Source: Ahaetulla prasina | Lineage: Eukaryota; Chordata; Lepidosauria; Squamata; Colubridae | Reading direction: 5' to 3' | DNA length: 64,000 nt | Assembly (NCBI RefSeq): GCF_028640845.1 | Contig: NC_080546.1 | Span: 78,749,757-78,813,756, forward strand | Part shown: positions 9,755 to 20,028 of the stretch, piece by piece | Layout of the letters: each line of letters opens with the position of its first letter | Position numbering within the stretch: the first letter of the stretch is position 1 | Notes under the pieces: generated by a model | The model's database searches: none | What the model saw: only the letters and a program-made list of their open reading frames with translations | Told to the model about the DNA's origin: nothing | Translations under genes and position numbers: made by a program

Positions 9755-10271
9755 TTTGGTAGAGATGGAGTGATAGTTAATGTACAGGGATTATTGAAGA
9801 AATATAATTAATGTAGGGTCGGGTCTGCATAGTTACCATTTTAGAACGGTGAGGAGGAAGAAAAGAGAGAGTAGGAGGTAGGAAAGAGGAGAAGAGGAAG
9901 GAAGAGGGATAGTAGAGGGAGAAGGAAGGTGTAGGGTGGAGGGAGGAGCGGATGTAGATAAGAGAAGGAGAGGAAGGTTTGGAAAGTAAAAGAAGGTAGA
10001 AGAGGGAAGAGTGTTAAAAAGGGTGGTGGTGACTGGGCAAGCCCGACTAATTGTATATAACTGTACATTGGATGAATTATTTGATATGATTGTAAAAATA
10101 AAACTTTTTATAAAAAAAAAAAAAAAAAGAACCGGTAGTAAAACTGGCAGGAGGCTCCGCCCACTGACCCAAATGTCATCAAAACTCTTCTGCGCATGTG
10201 CAGAAGAGCGCATGCATGGGCACGATGCGAACTGGTAGTAAAGATAAGTAGAACCCACCCCTGTGGAAGGG

Positions 10272-10480
10272 GGTCTTGGAGGTCTTCTAGTCCAACCCGC
10301 TTGCTTAGGCAAGAAACCTTATACCTTTTCAGACAAATGGTTGTCCAATCTCTTCTTAAAAATGTCCAGCGTTAGCGCTTCTAACGGTTCACAACTTCTG
10401 GAGGCACTGATTAATCGTTCTAACTGTCGGGAAATTTCTCCTTAGTTCTCGATTGCTTTTCTCCTTGATTAAGGAAATGA
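10272..10480 (-). mobile_element. CR1 LINE 3' end, inner part
   Basis: GGTCTTGGAGGTCTTCTAG and ACAAATGGTTGTCCAATC are the reverse complement of the CR1 3' coding end and 3' UTR seen at 26520-26670. The outer 3' terminus is at 7184-7201, across the MITE. Confidence 0.85.
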
Positions 10481-11363
10481 TAAACAGATTTAAGTTTTAG
10501 GAAGTAGAGGAAAAAAGCACCTTGAGTTTATGAACAGAAATTTACATGGAAACAAAAATGCTGAAGCATTTAATGATGCCATTCAATCAGCTACTTTGTT
10601 TTTACAATACCTCTTTCAGGTGGACTGCACTGAGAGATCATGGCCCGCCTTTATGAAATATACTGGATAGGCTGTGATACAAAGTTATCTTTTTTTTAAA
10701 AAAAGGCTGGTGAAATGATTTTTTTTTAAAAAGATCTGTCTATCCGCCATTCTCCTTGCTGCAGGATTTTGTGCCTGCCTGAAACAGTGTTTTGATCTTG
10801 CCGACAATCCAAGCAGATCTTTTTCAGTAACTCTTTGGTTTATTTGTGGGATTTTAGCCTCGGTCCTGCAAAACCCTCAAGAGACCTGATTTTTTGGGGG
10901 GTGGGCTGGGCTGGGCTGGGCTGGAATCTTGAATCGTGCCCTCCCGAATGTTTGTTTTGAAAACAAAACGGCCAGCCAAGCTAAGAGGAGAGCTGGGGAT
11001 TACACAGTCACTTGATATCATAGCCCAAATGAACGAGCTACCTGGTATTAATTGAGGTCATCTTTAAATGCATTTGATGGGTTTTTCCAGATGCTGGTGC
11101 CCTGAACCACTTCCACTGCTGGGGAAGGCATGGGCTACCAACTGTGTCCCTGTAATTTTGCCTTGTGCAGGTAAAATGGCGGGGGTCGGGGATGCAGGTG
11201 ATGGTAAGAAGAAAAGGGACACATCCTTATGGCAGCTGTATTTTGGGTTTAAGCTTCATCTTTCCAAAAATCTGCTGTCTTTCTCCTCGAAAAATCTAGA
11301 ATAAACTATGTCAGGGTACTTTCATCCAAAGCTCTTCTGACCATCGGTCTCCAAGACCTAGAG
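10481..11363. other. Unassigned, partly unique-looking sequence
   Basis: No repeat or gene recognised. It contains a short (GGGCT)4 run near 10903-10922 and T/A runs at 10690-10730. A 78-residue frame at 11068-11304 shows no similarity I know. Confidence 0.45.
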
Positions 11364-11600
11364 CAGAGGTCAGTAACCTGTGGCTCTGGAGCCGCATGTG
11401 GCTCTTTCACCCCTCTGCTGCGGCTCTCGGTCGCTCAAAATATGAGTCACAACCGCCAAAGTGCGACACCAGCCAGCATGCGATTTATTGAGCTTTTCAA
11501 CCCCCGGTAGGCCAACCATGGCTAAATCCAAGAAAAGAAAAGTTTCAGAAGAGAACAGAATGTTTAATTCAAGTACATATGCTAGTTTTGTGGATATTTT
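11364..11600 (+). pseudogene. hAT (Charlie/ZBED-like) element 5' end with transposase start
   Basis: The left end CAGAGGTCAGTAACCTGTGG, followed by GGAGCCGCATGTGGCTCTTT, is the terminal region of a known type of vertebrate hAT element. An ATG at 11518 opens a basic N-terminus (MAKSKKRKVSEENRMFN) typical of Charlie/ZBED-class transposases just before the BED zinc finger. The match stops after about 17 codons; the frame then runs into a MITE-like sequence and ends. The BED finger, the DDE/RNase-H-like core and the dimerisation domain are absent. Confidence 0.62.
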
Positions 11601-12731
11601 GAGTAGTTCAGAGAACCGGTAGTAAAAATTCTGACTGGCTCCGCCCAGGGGTGAAATCTAAAAATTTTCCCTACCGGTTCTGTGGGCGTGGCTTAATTGG
11701 TGGGCGTGGCTTGGTGGTCAGATAACTGGGTGAGCGTGGCCAATAACAATAAATAATAAAAATAATAAACAATGTATACAAAACAATAAGAGGTACCAAA
11801 AACCAACTTTCACATTTTACACACACACACCACACCACACCACACCATACCACAACTGACTCACACACAGTGTAAAAGCAGTTGCCCTTCACCCAAAATG
11901 GCCCCTGCAACAAACAGGAACCTCACACAGCCACAAAAAGTTCAAAAATGAACTTTCACATTTTACACACACATAAAACAACACAACACAACACAACTGA
12001 CTCACACACACACACACACACAAAATGCCACATACAGTTTGTGAGATTTTGTGTGTTTGTGTAGTTAGAGTGAAACACTATAGAAACACACCAAATCTCA
12101 GAAAGTTGCAGAAATATTTTATTTTATTTTATTTATATTTTTAGATAAAAGCAGTTAAATTTAAAACTTCCTTTTAAATTTAGATGTAGCAATTTAAAGT
12201 TAATTGCTATGTCTAAAAAAAATAACTCTTTAAAAAAAACCCCAATTAACTTTTTTTTTTTAAAGTTCCTCCCCTTACTTACCCAATTCAAAGGAAAAGG
12301 CAGGCAGATTGAGTTGCTCACCGATGAGATGGATTGTAGGCAGGCAGATTCAGTTGCTAGCTGATGCAATTGATTGCAGCAGCTGAAGCAAAGCAAGGCA
12401 GGAGCGAGCCCGAAAGAAGCAGCAATTAGGCAAGTGGGGACCGGCTGATTGGGTGGGCGTGGGCGGGGGTGGGGGAGTGGGCAGGGATTTTTGATACCGA
12501 TTCTCCGAACTACCTGCCCCCATTGCTACTGGATTGCGCGATCCGGTCTGAACCTGGAGTATTTCACCCCTGGCCCCGCCCCCATCTATTCTCTGCCTCC
12601 CAAGTGCCAGCTGATTGGGAGGAAATGGGGATTTTGCAGTATCTTTCCCCTGCCACGCCCCACCAAGCCACGCCCACCAAGCCATGCCACCCCCACAGAA
12701 CCGGTAGAAAAATAATTAAAACCCACCACTG
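11590..12731 (-). mobile_element. ACCGGT-group MITE, left end lost, split by another MITE
   Basis: The left piece (GAGAACCGGTAGTAAAAATT to 11645) and right piece (12573 to the terminus AAAACCCACCACTG at 12731) join into the subfamily text seen intact at 18942-19318. The target of the inner insertion lies in CTCCGCC. Confidence 0.78.
11646..12572 (+). mobile_element. hAT-like MITE, 927 bp, long AT-rich subfamily
   Basis: It starts CAGGGGTGAAATC and ends GTATTTCACCCCTG. The flanks GCTCCGCC (11638-11645) and GCCCCGCC (12573-12580) match at 7 of 8 bases. The interior has two CA-rich blocks (about 11820-11870 and 11958-12020) flanked by related text (AACTTTCACATTTTACACAC and ACTGACTCACACACA), so it contains an internal duplication. 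There is no transposase frame. Confidence 0.82.
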
Positions 12732-13474
12732 ACGCTAGCTAACAGAAGTTCTCTTGTGCCGAAGATAATTTTCTTTGTTTTGTCTGACTGAATTTGAACC
12801 TGTTTTGTACAGCCACTATAGATTTATGCAGGAAAATACAATCTTCATTTTAAGATTTTATAATAATTAAATTAAAAATGTACACTTCTTAGGTTGTTTC
12901 ATGTCTTTTTCTCACAAGCAACCAATTACTCACCACAATACACTTATACCTACATATACGTCTTTATTTTGAATTTTATATTTTTTCGTAAGACAAAAAT
13001 TTGACCCAGACTGTCTCTTTCTGCTCTTATTCCCCTCTCCGTTATGGTATGCCAACAAATGGATGAGAATTAAAATTTTATTGTTTGGTTCTATCATCCA
13101 TGACCCAAATGAAAATACCAGGCTATAATCCCCCTAAAGGTGTTACTAATTTACAAATGGCTGGCGCTTGTCCTATCACTTGTGGGTCAATATATTTTAT
13201 CTCACACAATTTAGCTTTAATTATCACAGTATGTTTGTATTTCATTCCTTTTTTTTCACCTCACAGTTTATCTTTTCCCCTTTCTGTATATCTCTGACTG
13301 TCAAGGGAGATTAACACTTCATTGGATAAATGAGACTGACTCTGTCCAGAAAGGTAACAACTCTTTCCAGGTGGGTTAAACTCCTTGTGATATATTGGAG
13401 GTGGAGACCCTTTGAGAGCTGTATGTGTCAAAATTTCATTTTTATGTATACTGATTAGTATAGATTCAAAGTGA
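12732..13474. other. Unassigned AT-rich sequence
   Basis: No repeat family or coding frame recognised. Confidence 0.4.
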
Positions 13475-13482
13475 CCATAAAG

Positions 13483-13800
13483 CAGTGTTGAAATCCAAAT
13501 TTTTTTACTACCCGGTTCTGTAGGCGTGGCTTGGTGGGTGTGGCGGGGTAAGGATACTGCAAAATCCCCATTACCTCCCCACTCCTGGGGGAAGGATATT
13601 GCAAATCTCCACTCCCTCCCCACTCCTGGGGGAAGGATATTGCAAAATCCCCATTCCCTCCCCACTCCTGGGGGAAGGATATTGCAAAATTTCCATACCC
13701 ACCCCACTCTGGGGCCAGCCAGAGGTGATATTTGCCAGTTCTCCAAACTGCTCAAAATTTCTGCTACCAGTTCTCCAGAACCTGCTGGATTTCACCCCTG
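13483..13800 (+). mobile_element. hAT-like MITE, 318 bp, with internal tandem units
   Basis: It starts CAGTGTTGAAATCC and ends GGATTTCACCCCTG. Flanks 13475-13482 and 13801-13808 are both CCATAAAG, a perfect 8-bp TSD. Between 13550 and 13710 there are about four units of the 41-43 bp type (CCACTCCTGGGGGAAGGATA), the same unit that is amplified at 46.5-48.0 kb. Confidence 0.93.
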
Positions 13801-14151
13801 CCATAAAGTTATTCTAAGTCTAAGTCACTAACTCACTGGAGAAGAGCCTAATGCTGGGAAAAATTGAGGGCGAAAGAATTGGACGACAGAGAATGAGGTG
13901 GCTGGATGGAGTCACTGAAGCATTCAGGGTGAGCTTAAATGGACTCCAGAGGATGGTAGAGGATAGCAGGAATGTTGTCCATGGGGTCGCGATGGGTCGG
14001 ACATGACTTCGCAACTAACAACAACAAAGTCTAAGTCTTTATGGGCACGACAGCCACTTACTAGGCAGCAATTTATTTTTTTTTTTTTAAAAAAACATCC
14101 TGATCCAGCCTCCAGCGGGGTGCTTATTAGAGTTCTCCCATCCAGAATAAT

Positions 14152-15063
14152 AGAGTTGGAAGTGACCTTGGAGGTCTTCTAGCCCAATCCCCTGCTCAGT
14201 TAGGAAGCCATTTCAGACAAATGGTTGTCCCCATAAAACTTCCAGTGTTGGAGCATTTACAACTTCTGGGGGCAAGTCGTTCCGCTGATTAATTCTTCTC
14301 ACTGTCAGGAAATTTCTCCTTAGTTCCAGGTTGCTTCTCTCCTTGTGTTGTGTCTCGTCCAATCTCACCTCAGCCGGGGTCTTCTTATCTGCTTCCGAAC
14401 ACGGAGGAATGTTCTAGTATGCCTCCCGGCCCCAGCCCTGGCTCCATGCCCAGACAGGCTGAAGAAGAAGAAATACCTCCAGCCCCCAGCTCTGGCTCCA
14501 TGCCCAGGCAAACGGAGCAACTAGACCCCTCCCCCTCCTCCACAGCATTTGAGCCTGAGGGAGGTCAATTACCAACAGCTGCCGACTGGAGTGACCCTCG
14601 CGTCAGAAGACTTGATAGGCGGAGGCAACAGAAGGAAGGGAGGGGCAGGCCTGGATAAGTGCTGAGTCATGGAGCCACACCCCATGGCCTATATAAAGGA
14701 CCTGCTTTCTGGCATTCTCTGAGTCAGGCAAAGTCTAAACATATCTTGCTGAAGTCACTTTCTGGTCTCCTGCCTGCCCTGAGGACTTTGCTAGGACTTT
14801 GGCAGAGCTGCGGAGGCACGCCTGATTCGGATTTCCCTGACCCGGCCGTCAGCGGAGGAGTGGGACACGACACCTTGATTAATTTCCACCCGTTGCTTCT
14901 TGTCCTGCCTTCAGGTGCTTTGGAGAATAGGTTGACCAGTCCCTCTTCTTCGTGGCAGCCCCTGAGATATTGGAACGCTGCTATCATGTCACCCGTAGCC
15001 CTTTTCATTTTTTCCTCAGTTTCAACCCTTTCAAGATCAGGCAAGGCTGACCGGATGCTGCTA
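14152..15063 (-). mobile_element. CR1 LINE 3' end split by a solo LTR
   Basis: The outer part 14152-14345 (GAGTTGGAAGTGACCTTGG, then ACAAATGGTTGTCC) and inner part 14873-15063 (GATTAATTTCCACCCGTTGC, GAGATATTGGAACGCTGCTA) are contiguous in other CR1 copies (36315-36775). The inner part encodes, on the minus strand, the C-terminal end of the CR1 reverse transcriptase, with ATGDMIAAFQYLRGCHEEEG. Confidence 0.88.
14346..14872 (+). mobile_element. Solo LTR, 527 bp, 5-bp TSD
   Basis: It starts TGTTGTGTC and ends GACACGACA, a 9-base near-perfect inverted terminus. The flanks are CCTTG on both sides (14341-14345, 14873-14877). It holds TGCTGAGTCA (AP-1/MARE-like, 14660-14669) and a TATA box, TATATAAA, at 14690-14697. 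The 102-residue Pro/Ser/Glu-rich frame at 14350-14658 lies in the LTR and is not supported as a gene. Confidence 0.88.
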
Positions 15064-15094
15064 TCTACTGTAGGGATTGAACAACTACATCATT

Positions 15095-15365
15095 TTATTT
15101 TTATTTTTTTTATTTACATTTATATCCCACCCTTCTCCGAAGACTCAGGGTGGCTTACAGTGTATAAAGCAATAGTCTCATTCTATTTGTATATTTACAA
15201 AGTCAACTTATTGCCCCCCCAACAATCTGGGTCCTCATTTTACCTACCTTATAAAGGATGGAAGGCTGAGTCAACCTTGGGCCTGGAGGGATTCGAGCCT
15301 GCAGTAATTGCAGACTGCTGTGTTTTAATAACAGGCTATCTTACAGCCTGAGCCACCACGGCCCT
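15095..15365 (-). mobile_element. tRNA-derived SINE, minus orientation
   Basis: On the minus strand the head is GCCGTGGTGGCTCAGGCTGT, with a B-box-like GGTTCGAATCCC-type region, then CCCAAGGTTGACTCAGCC, and a tail with GTAAGCCACCCTGAGTCTTC and an A-rich end. The copy at 15566-15832 is the same family. Confidence 0.78.
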
Positions 15366-15490
15366 TATTGTTCTCTCAACAGCTTGGTGGTTGAGATAGA
15401 TGGAACTGATTAACATTTTCCTCTCTGGTTACTATCATTTTAAAATGACTTTTTGGTACTGAACTGAAATCAGTTTAAGAAAATAGATTA

Positions 15491-16119
15491 GGTAAAGATA
15501 AAGGTTCCCCTCGCACATACGTGCTAGTCATTCCCGACTCTAGGGGGCAGTGTTCATCTCTGTTTTTTTGTTGTTGTTTACATTTATATCCCGCCCTTCT
15601 CTGAAGACTCAGGGCGGCTTACAGTGTATAAGGCAATAGTCTCATTCTATTTGTATATTTTTTACAAAGTCAACTTATTGCCCCCCCCCAACAATCTGGG
15701 TCCTCATTTTACCTACCTTATAAAGGATGGAAGGCTGAGTCAACCTTGGGCCAGGCTTGAACCTGCAGTAATTGCAGGCTACTGTGTTCTAATAACAGGC
15801 TTCTTAACAGCCTGAGCTATTCCGGCACCTCTTTCACCACCAAAGAGCCAGCGCTATCCGAAGAAGTCTCCCTGGTCATGTGGCCCCCATGATTAAACCC
15901 CAAGGCGCACGGAACACTGTTTCCTTCCCACCAACGGTGGTCCCTATTTTTCTACTTGCATTTTTTTACGTGCTTTCAAACTGCTAGGTTGGCAGAAGCT
16001 GGGACAAATAACGGAAGCTCACCCCGTTATGCAGCACTAGGGATTCGAACCGCTGAACTGTCAACCTTTTGATCAACAAGCTCAGTGTCTTAGCCACCGA
16101 GCCACCGCGTCTCCCTAAA
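15491..16119 (-). mobile_element. Sauria SINE, minus, split by another SINE
   Basis: The tail AGGTTCCCCTCGCACATACG (15504 onward) and the head (GAACCGCTGAACTGTCAACC near 16050) are the ends of a Sauria SINE. The middle is interrupted at about 15562-15832. An AAAATAGATTA duplication at 15480-15490 and 16120-16130 (11 bp) marks the original insertion. Confidence 0.88.
15566..15832 (-). mobile_element. tRNA-derived SINE inserted in a Sauria SINE
   Basis: It repeats the 15095-15365 family closely (GGATGGAAGGCTGAGTCAAC, CTTGAACCTGCAGTAATTGC). Its host site is CATCTCTGTTTC in the Sauria body. Confidence 0.85.
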
Positions 16120-16189
16120 AAAATAGATTACAACCAACCAGTTGGAATTAGAATTGGGTGTTTCTACCCCAGTGAAAAGGAGAACACTG

Positions 16190-16530
16190 ATAGCAAATGT
16201 TCCAATATTTGAGGGGCTAGCCACAAAGAACAGGCGCTCAACTTATTCTCCAAAGCACCTGAAGGCAAGACAAGACACAACGGGTGGCAACTAAGCAAGG
16301 AGAGAAGCAACCTGGACCTAAGGAGAAATTTCCTAACAGTGAGGACAATTAACCAGTGGAACGTATTGCTTCCAAAAGTTGTGGGCGCTGCATCACTGGA
16401 GGCTTTTAAGAAGAAGCTGGACAGCCATTTGTCTGGAATGGTATAGGGTCTCCTGCTTGAGCAGGGGGCTGGACTAGAAGACCTCCAAAGTCCATTGCAA
16501 TTCTATTTTTGATTCTGATTCTGAATTTTC
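16190..16530 (+). mobile_element. CR1 LINE 3' end
   Basis: The C-terminal reverse transcriptase text (CAAAGCACCTGAAGGCAAGA, CAACTAAGCAAGGAGAGAAG) is followed by CTGGACTAGAAGACCTCCAA and a TGATTCTGATTCTG tail. It is 5'-truncated. Confidence 0.88.
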
Positions 16531-16612
16531 ACAGGTGAGTTAAACGAACTGGAATCAATGTTATCATTAGTGCAAAAATAATGTTAACACACCCAACTGA
16601 TATGGGTGGAAC

Positions 16613-17280
16613 CAGTGGAGAAATGTAAAATTTGTTGCTACCGATTCTGTGGGCGTGGCTTGGTGGGGGTGGTAATGTGACTGGGTGGGCGTGGCCTACT
16701 TTTTTTTTTTTACTTTTAAAAGCATTTTTTCTACAACCTCTTCAGCCGAAGAGGTTGTAAAAAATGCTTTTAAAAGGCTCTGACGATCAGGCAACTCAGC
16801 TGGGATCGTCAGAGCCTTTTAAAAGCATTTTTTAAAAATTCGTCAGCTGAAGAGTTTGTAGAAAAAATGCTTTTAAAAGGCCCTGATGATCCCAGCTGAG
16901 CCACGCGATCATCAGAGGCTTTTTAAAAAAACTTTTAAAAGCATTTTTTTCGGCCGAAGAAAAAATGCTTTTAAAATTAAAAAACAAACCTCAGATGATT
17001 GCGCGGCTCAGCTGGACACCGGGGGAGGGGCAGTGATTTTTGCTACCGGTTCTCCGAACCACCCGCTGCCATCGCTACTGGATCGGGCGATCCGGTCCAA
17101 ACCAGGAGCATTTAACCCCTGCTTGGTGGGCGTGGTGTGGCTTGGTGGGCATGGCAGGGGAAGGATATTGCAAAATCTCCATTCCCACCCCACTTTGGGG
17201 CCAGGCAGAGGTGGCAACTACCCGCTGCCATCATTACCGGATCAAGCGATCCGGTCTGAACCGGGAGTATTTCACCCCTG
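16613..17280. mobile_element. hAT-like MITE, 668 bp, with serial palindromes inside
   Basis: It starts CAGTGGAGAAATG and ends GTATTTCACCCCTG. The flanks GGTGGAAC (16605-16612) and GATGGAAC (17281-17288) match at 7 of 8 bases. Between 16690 and 16985 ACTTTTAAAAGCATTTTTT and its complement alternate at least six times around CGATCAGG/CGATCCCAG turns. From about 17120 a second subfamily text (CTTGGTGGGCGTGG, AAGGATATTGC) follows, so it may be a composite of two elements. Confidence 0.8.
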
Positions 17281-17288
17281 GATGGAAC

Positions 17289-18170
17289 GCTTTTCTACTC
17301 CCTGCCAACTTCCATTTCACAGTCAGCAAGCCATTAATTCAGCTTTCTCTAATTCAGAAGTTTCCATGTTGGGGGCAAAAATATCTGCTTAATTATATCA
17401 CTTTGCTTTCTGGCCACTTCAGATCCATTGCTTTTCCCCCCCACAACTATGTTTTCCGTTTTTTCTCCAGCAATCTATCTTTTTAAGTGGGATGAAATAT
17501 GACTTAAGTTTAGCCTTTCATGCTCAGAGCTTTAAAAGCAAACAGTATAATGCATAGATACTTACACCATGCCCACGATGTACACCTTTAAGATAAACAA
17601 CGTATTGTATTCTTCTGACATCAGCTTGTGTTTCTAATAATATTTTTTCAGAAAATATTTTGACCCGGAAAAAGCGGAATTCATGGCAATGACAAACGAT
17701 TGTCCCCCAAAATTAAGCTACAAAGTTTTCAAGATCAGGTCCTTTACCCTTAGCTTATTGACAGATTCTTCTAAAAGGAGATCGTTGTTTGCCTTTAGCG
17801 TTGCTCTGGTCTTACTAAAGTTACTTGAAAGATCATCTTTCTGTAGGTAAACAAAGCTAACTTATAAATCCCTTTAGCCTGTGTTTGTCTAAACTAAATG
17901 GGCAGGGCCATGGCAATTGATTTCATGGAGTATTACCCTAAACTTGTAATCTTATAAACCAAGAAAAACTCTTAAGTGTCAAGTTCTTCAAGGCACCATA
18001 GAAACTGGTATAATATTTGTAAACATTAAGTAATCACTTAAGTTTTCTAAGTAAAAGTGTATTAAGATAATCAACCACCTGTGTATCAAGAAAAGTAGAA
18101 GCAGAATAATGAAATATATCCCTGTATAGTTGAAGAATAAACAAAAGGGATAGGTACATATAATATACGT
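17289..18170. other. Unassigned, unique-looking AT-rich sequence
   Basis: No repeat family seen. The stretch 17560-17930 has few repeats and contains GTAAACAAAG (forkhead-like, about 17848). It is a candidate conserved non-coding element only because it lacks repeat features. Confidence 0.3.
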
Positions 18171-18171
18171 A

Positions 18172-18315
18172 TACGTATACGTATACATATAACCAAAGAC
18201 CTACGTACATATACATACATACATACACACACAGCCACTCTCTCTCTCACTCTCTCTGTCTCTCTCTCTTTTTCTTTCTCTCTGTCTCTCTCTCTCACAC
18301 ACATACACATACTAT
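18172..18315. repeat. Compound microsatellite (ACGTAT)n, (ACAT)n, (TC)n, (CA)n
   Basis: Short runs of each unit follow one another. The flanking ACATAC text also occurs after the SINE at 18664. Confidence 0.9.
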
Positions 18316-18664
18316 AAGGTAAAGGTTCTCCTCGCACATATGTGCTAGTCATTCCTGACTCTAGGGGGCGGTGCTCATCTCTGTTTCAAAGCCGAAGAGC
18401 CAGCACTGTCCGAAGAAGTCTCCGTGGTCATGTGGCCGGCATGACTCAATGCCAAAGGCGCACGGAACGCTGTTACCTTCCCACTAAAGGTGGTCCCTAT
18501 TTTTCCACTTGCATTTTTTACGTGCTTTCAAACTGCTAGGTTGGCAGAAGCTGGGACAAGTCACGGGAACTCACCCTGTTTTGCGGCACTAGGGATTCAA
18601 ACCGCTGAACTGTCGACCTTTCGGTCGACAAGCTCAGCATTTTAGCCACTGAGCCACCACATCC
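18316..18664 (-). mobile_element. Sauria SINE, minus orientation, near full length
   Basis: The tail AAGGTAAAGGTTCTCCTCGC and the reversed head (GATTCAAACCGCTGAACTGT, then GCCACTGAGCCACCACATCC) are both present. It is inserted between microsatellite tracts. Confidence 0.9.
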
Positions 18665-18716
18665 ATATTATACATACATACATGCATACATATATAGAAA
18701 GAGAAAGAGAGAGAGG

Positions 18717-18748
<32 letters not shown>

Positions 18749-18790
18749 CAGAGACAGAGACAGAGATAGCAATATATAGAGATAGAGATG
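18665..18790. repeat. Compound microsatellite (CATA)n, (GA)n, (CAGAGA)n
   Basis: GAGA and CAGAGA runs at about 18700-18768 follow ATACAT repeats. Confidence 0.92.
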
Positions 18791-18857
18791 GTGGAGATAA
18801 AAAGATAGACGATGAAGATGATGATGATGAGTGGGGAGGGAGAAAGAGAAAGAGAGA

Positions 18858-18905
18858 TTGGACTATAGAAGATCTCCAAGGTCCTTTCCAACTCTCTGAT
18901 TCTGT
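18858..18905 (+). mobile_element. CR1 LINE 3' terminus, short
   Basis: GGACTATAGAAGATCTCCAA followed by GGTCCTTTCCAACTCTCTG and TTCTGTATTCT is the last 50 bases of a CR1 copy. Confidence 0.7.
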
Positions 18906-18941
18906 ATTCTATACATATATAGGATTCCAGATGTTATGAAG

Positions 18942-19318
18942 TAGAGGTGAGTTTCAGCAGGTTCTGACCAGTTCTGGAGAACCGGTAGTGGAAATTTTGA
19001 ATAGTTCGGGGAACTGGTAGTAAAAATTCTGACTGGCCCCGCCCTCATCTATTCTCTGCCTCCCAAGTCCCAGCTGACTGGGAGGAAATGGGGATTTTTG
19101 CAATAACTTTTCCCTGGAGTGGGGTGAGAATGGAGATTTTACAGTATCCTTCCCTGGATTGGGGTGGGAATGGAGATTTTACAGTATCCTTCCCCTGGAG
19201 TGGGATGGGAATGGGGATTTTACAGTATCCTTCTCCTGCCACACCCACCAAGCCATGCCACACCCACCAAGCCACGCCCACAGAACCGGTAGTAAAAAAT
19301 TTTTGAAACCCACCACTG
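18942..19318 (-). mobile_element. hAT-like MITE, 377 bp, ACCGGT group with tandem units
   Basis: It starts TAGAGGTGAGTTTCAG (first base changed from C) and ends AAACCCACCACTG. The flanks TTATGAAG (18934-18941) and TTATGACG (19319-19326) match at 7 of 8. GAACCGGTAG lies near both ends. Three tandem units with GGGAATGGAGATTTTACAGT run from 19110 to 19235. Confidence 0.87.
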
Positions 19319-19399
19319 TTATGACGTCTTCACAGCAGTGTCACAAGTGGGTGTAATGATGTTCTAACTCTTCATCCCTATTGTTTCTGCCTCAAGGGT

Positions 19400-19495
19400 G
19401 CTCATATTACTACTATTACTATTAATTACTATTAATTATTATTAATTACTATTACTATTAATTACTACTATTGCTACTACATATTACTACTATTA
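19400..19495. repeat. (ATT/ACT)n trinucleotide-rich tract
   Basis: ATTACT and ATTAATT units alternate, directly upstream of an L3-like LINE end. Confidence 0.8.
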
Positions 19496-19784
19496 ATCGT
19501 CTCATAGTTCCCATCACCAATCTCTTTCCATTTATGACTGTATGACTATAACTTGTTGCTGGCAATCCTTATGATTTATATTGATATATTGACCATCAAT
19601 TGTGTTGTAAATGTTGTACCTTGATGAACGTATCTTTTCTTTTATGTACACTGAGAGCATATGCACCAAGTCAAATTCCTTGTGTCCAATCACACTTGGT
19701 CAATAAAATTCTATTCTATTCTATTCTATTCTATTCTATTCTATTCTATTCTATTCTATTCTATTCTATTCTATTCTATTCTAT
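19496..19784 (+). mobile_element. CR1/L3-like LINE 3' end with (ATTCT)n tail
   Basis: CCCATCACCAATCTCTTTCC, TACACTGAGAGCATATGCAC and AATCACACTTGGTCAATAAA form the 3' UTR shared by the copies at 28086, 38636, 44049, 50430 and 59231. The terminal ATTCT repeats about 15 times (19709-19784). Confidence 0.87.
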
Positions 19785-20020
19785 ATAAAAGAACAGAGCT
19801 GTAGATTGTGCTCTGGGCCTAACAGATGGCTCTTTCTTGCACTCGAAAGATAGGTTATTAGTGTAGGTGAGATAATATCCACATGGGCTTTCCATGCCTC
19901 TGGGAGCCTCCTAGACACTCTGGGTCTTAATACATTGCATTGGGACACAACTAAGGATCCATGCAGCCAATGGTGTCCGAAATATTGAGAGAAGGAATAA
20001 GAGCTATGATAGCTGCTAAC
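19785..20020. other. Unassigned sequence
   Basis: Nothing recognised. Confidence 0.35.
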
Positions 20021-20028
20021 TCTCCCAC

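Larger units (their letters stand above)
7252..10127 (+). mobile_element. L1 LINE, internally deleted, 2,876 bp, with poly-A and 14-bp TSD
   Basis: The element has a 5' UTR, an ORF1 with a coiled coil, the first part of ORF2, a large internal deletion near 9160-9170, the ORF2 C-terminus, a purine-rich 3' UTR and a poly-A tail (10112-10127). Flanks 7238-7251 and 10128-10141 are the same 14 bases (AGAACCGGTAGTAA), the expected L1 duplication. It lies wholly inside the MITE at 7202-10263. Confidence 0.92.
7202..10263 (-). mobile_element. hAT-like MITE (about 172 bp) split by an L1 insertion
   Basis: The left part (7202-7251) starts CAGTGGTGGGTTGCC with GGACCGGTTC. The right part (10142-10263) ends TAGAACCCACCCCTG. 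Flanks 7194-7201 and 10264-10271 are both TGGAAGGG, a perfect 8-bp TSD lying in CR1 sequence. Without the L1 it is the same size class as 36007-36173, in opposite orientation. Confidence 0.92.

Noticed and set aside
10883..10925. Regulatory G-quadruplex at (GGGCT)n
   Set aside because: The run is short and there is no promoter feature or gene nearby. Only the L1 3' UTR cluster was kept.
14350..14658. 102-residue Pro/Ser/Glu-rich protein
   Set aside because: It lies wholly inside a solo LTR with 5-bp TSD, upstream of its TATA box.
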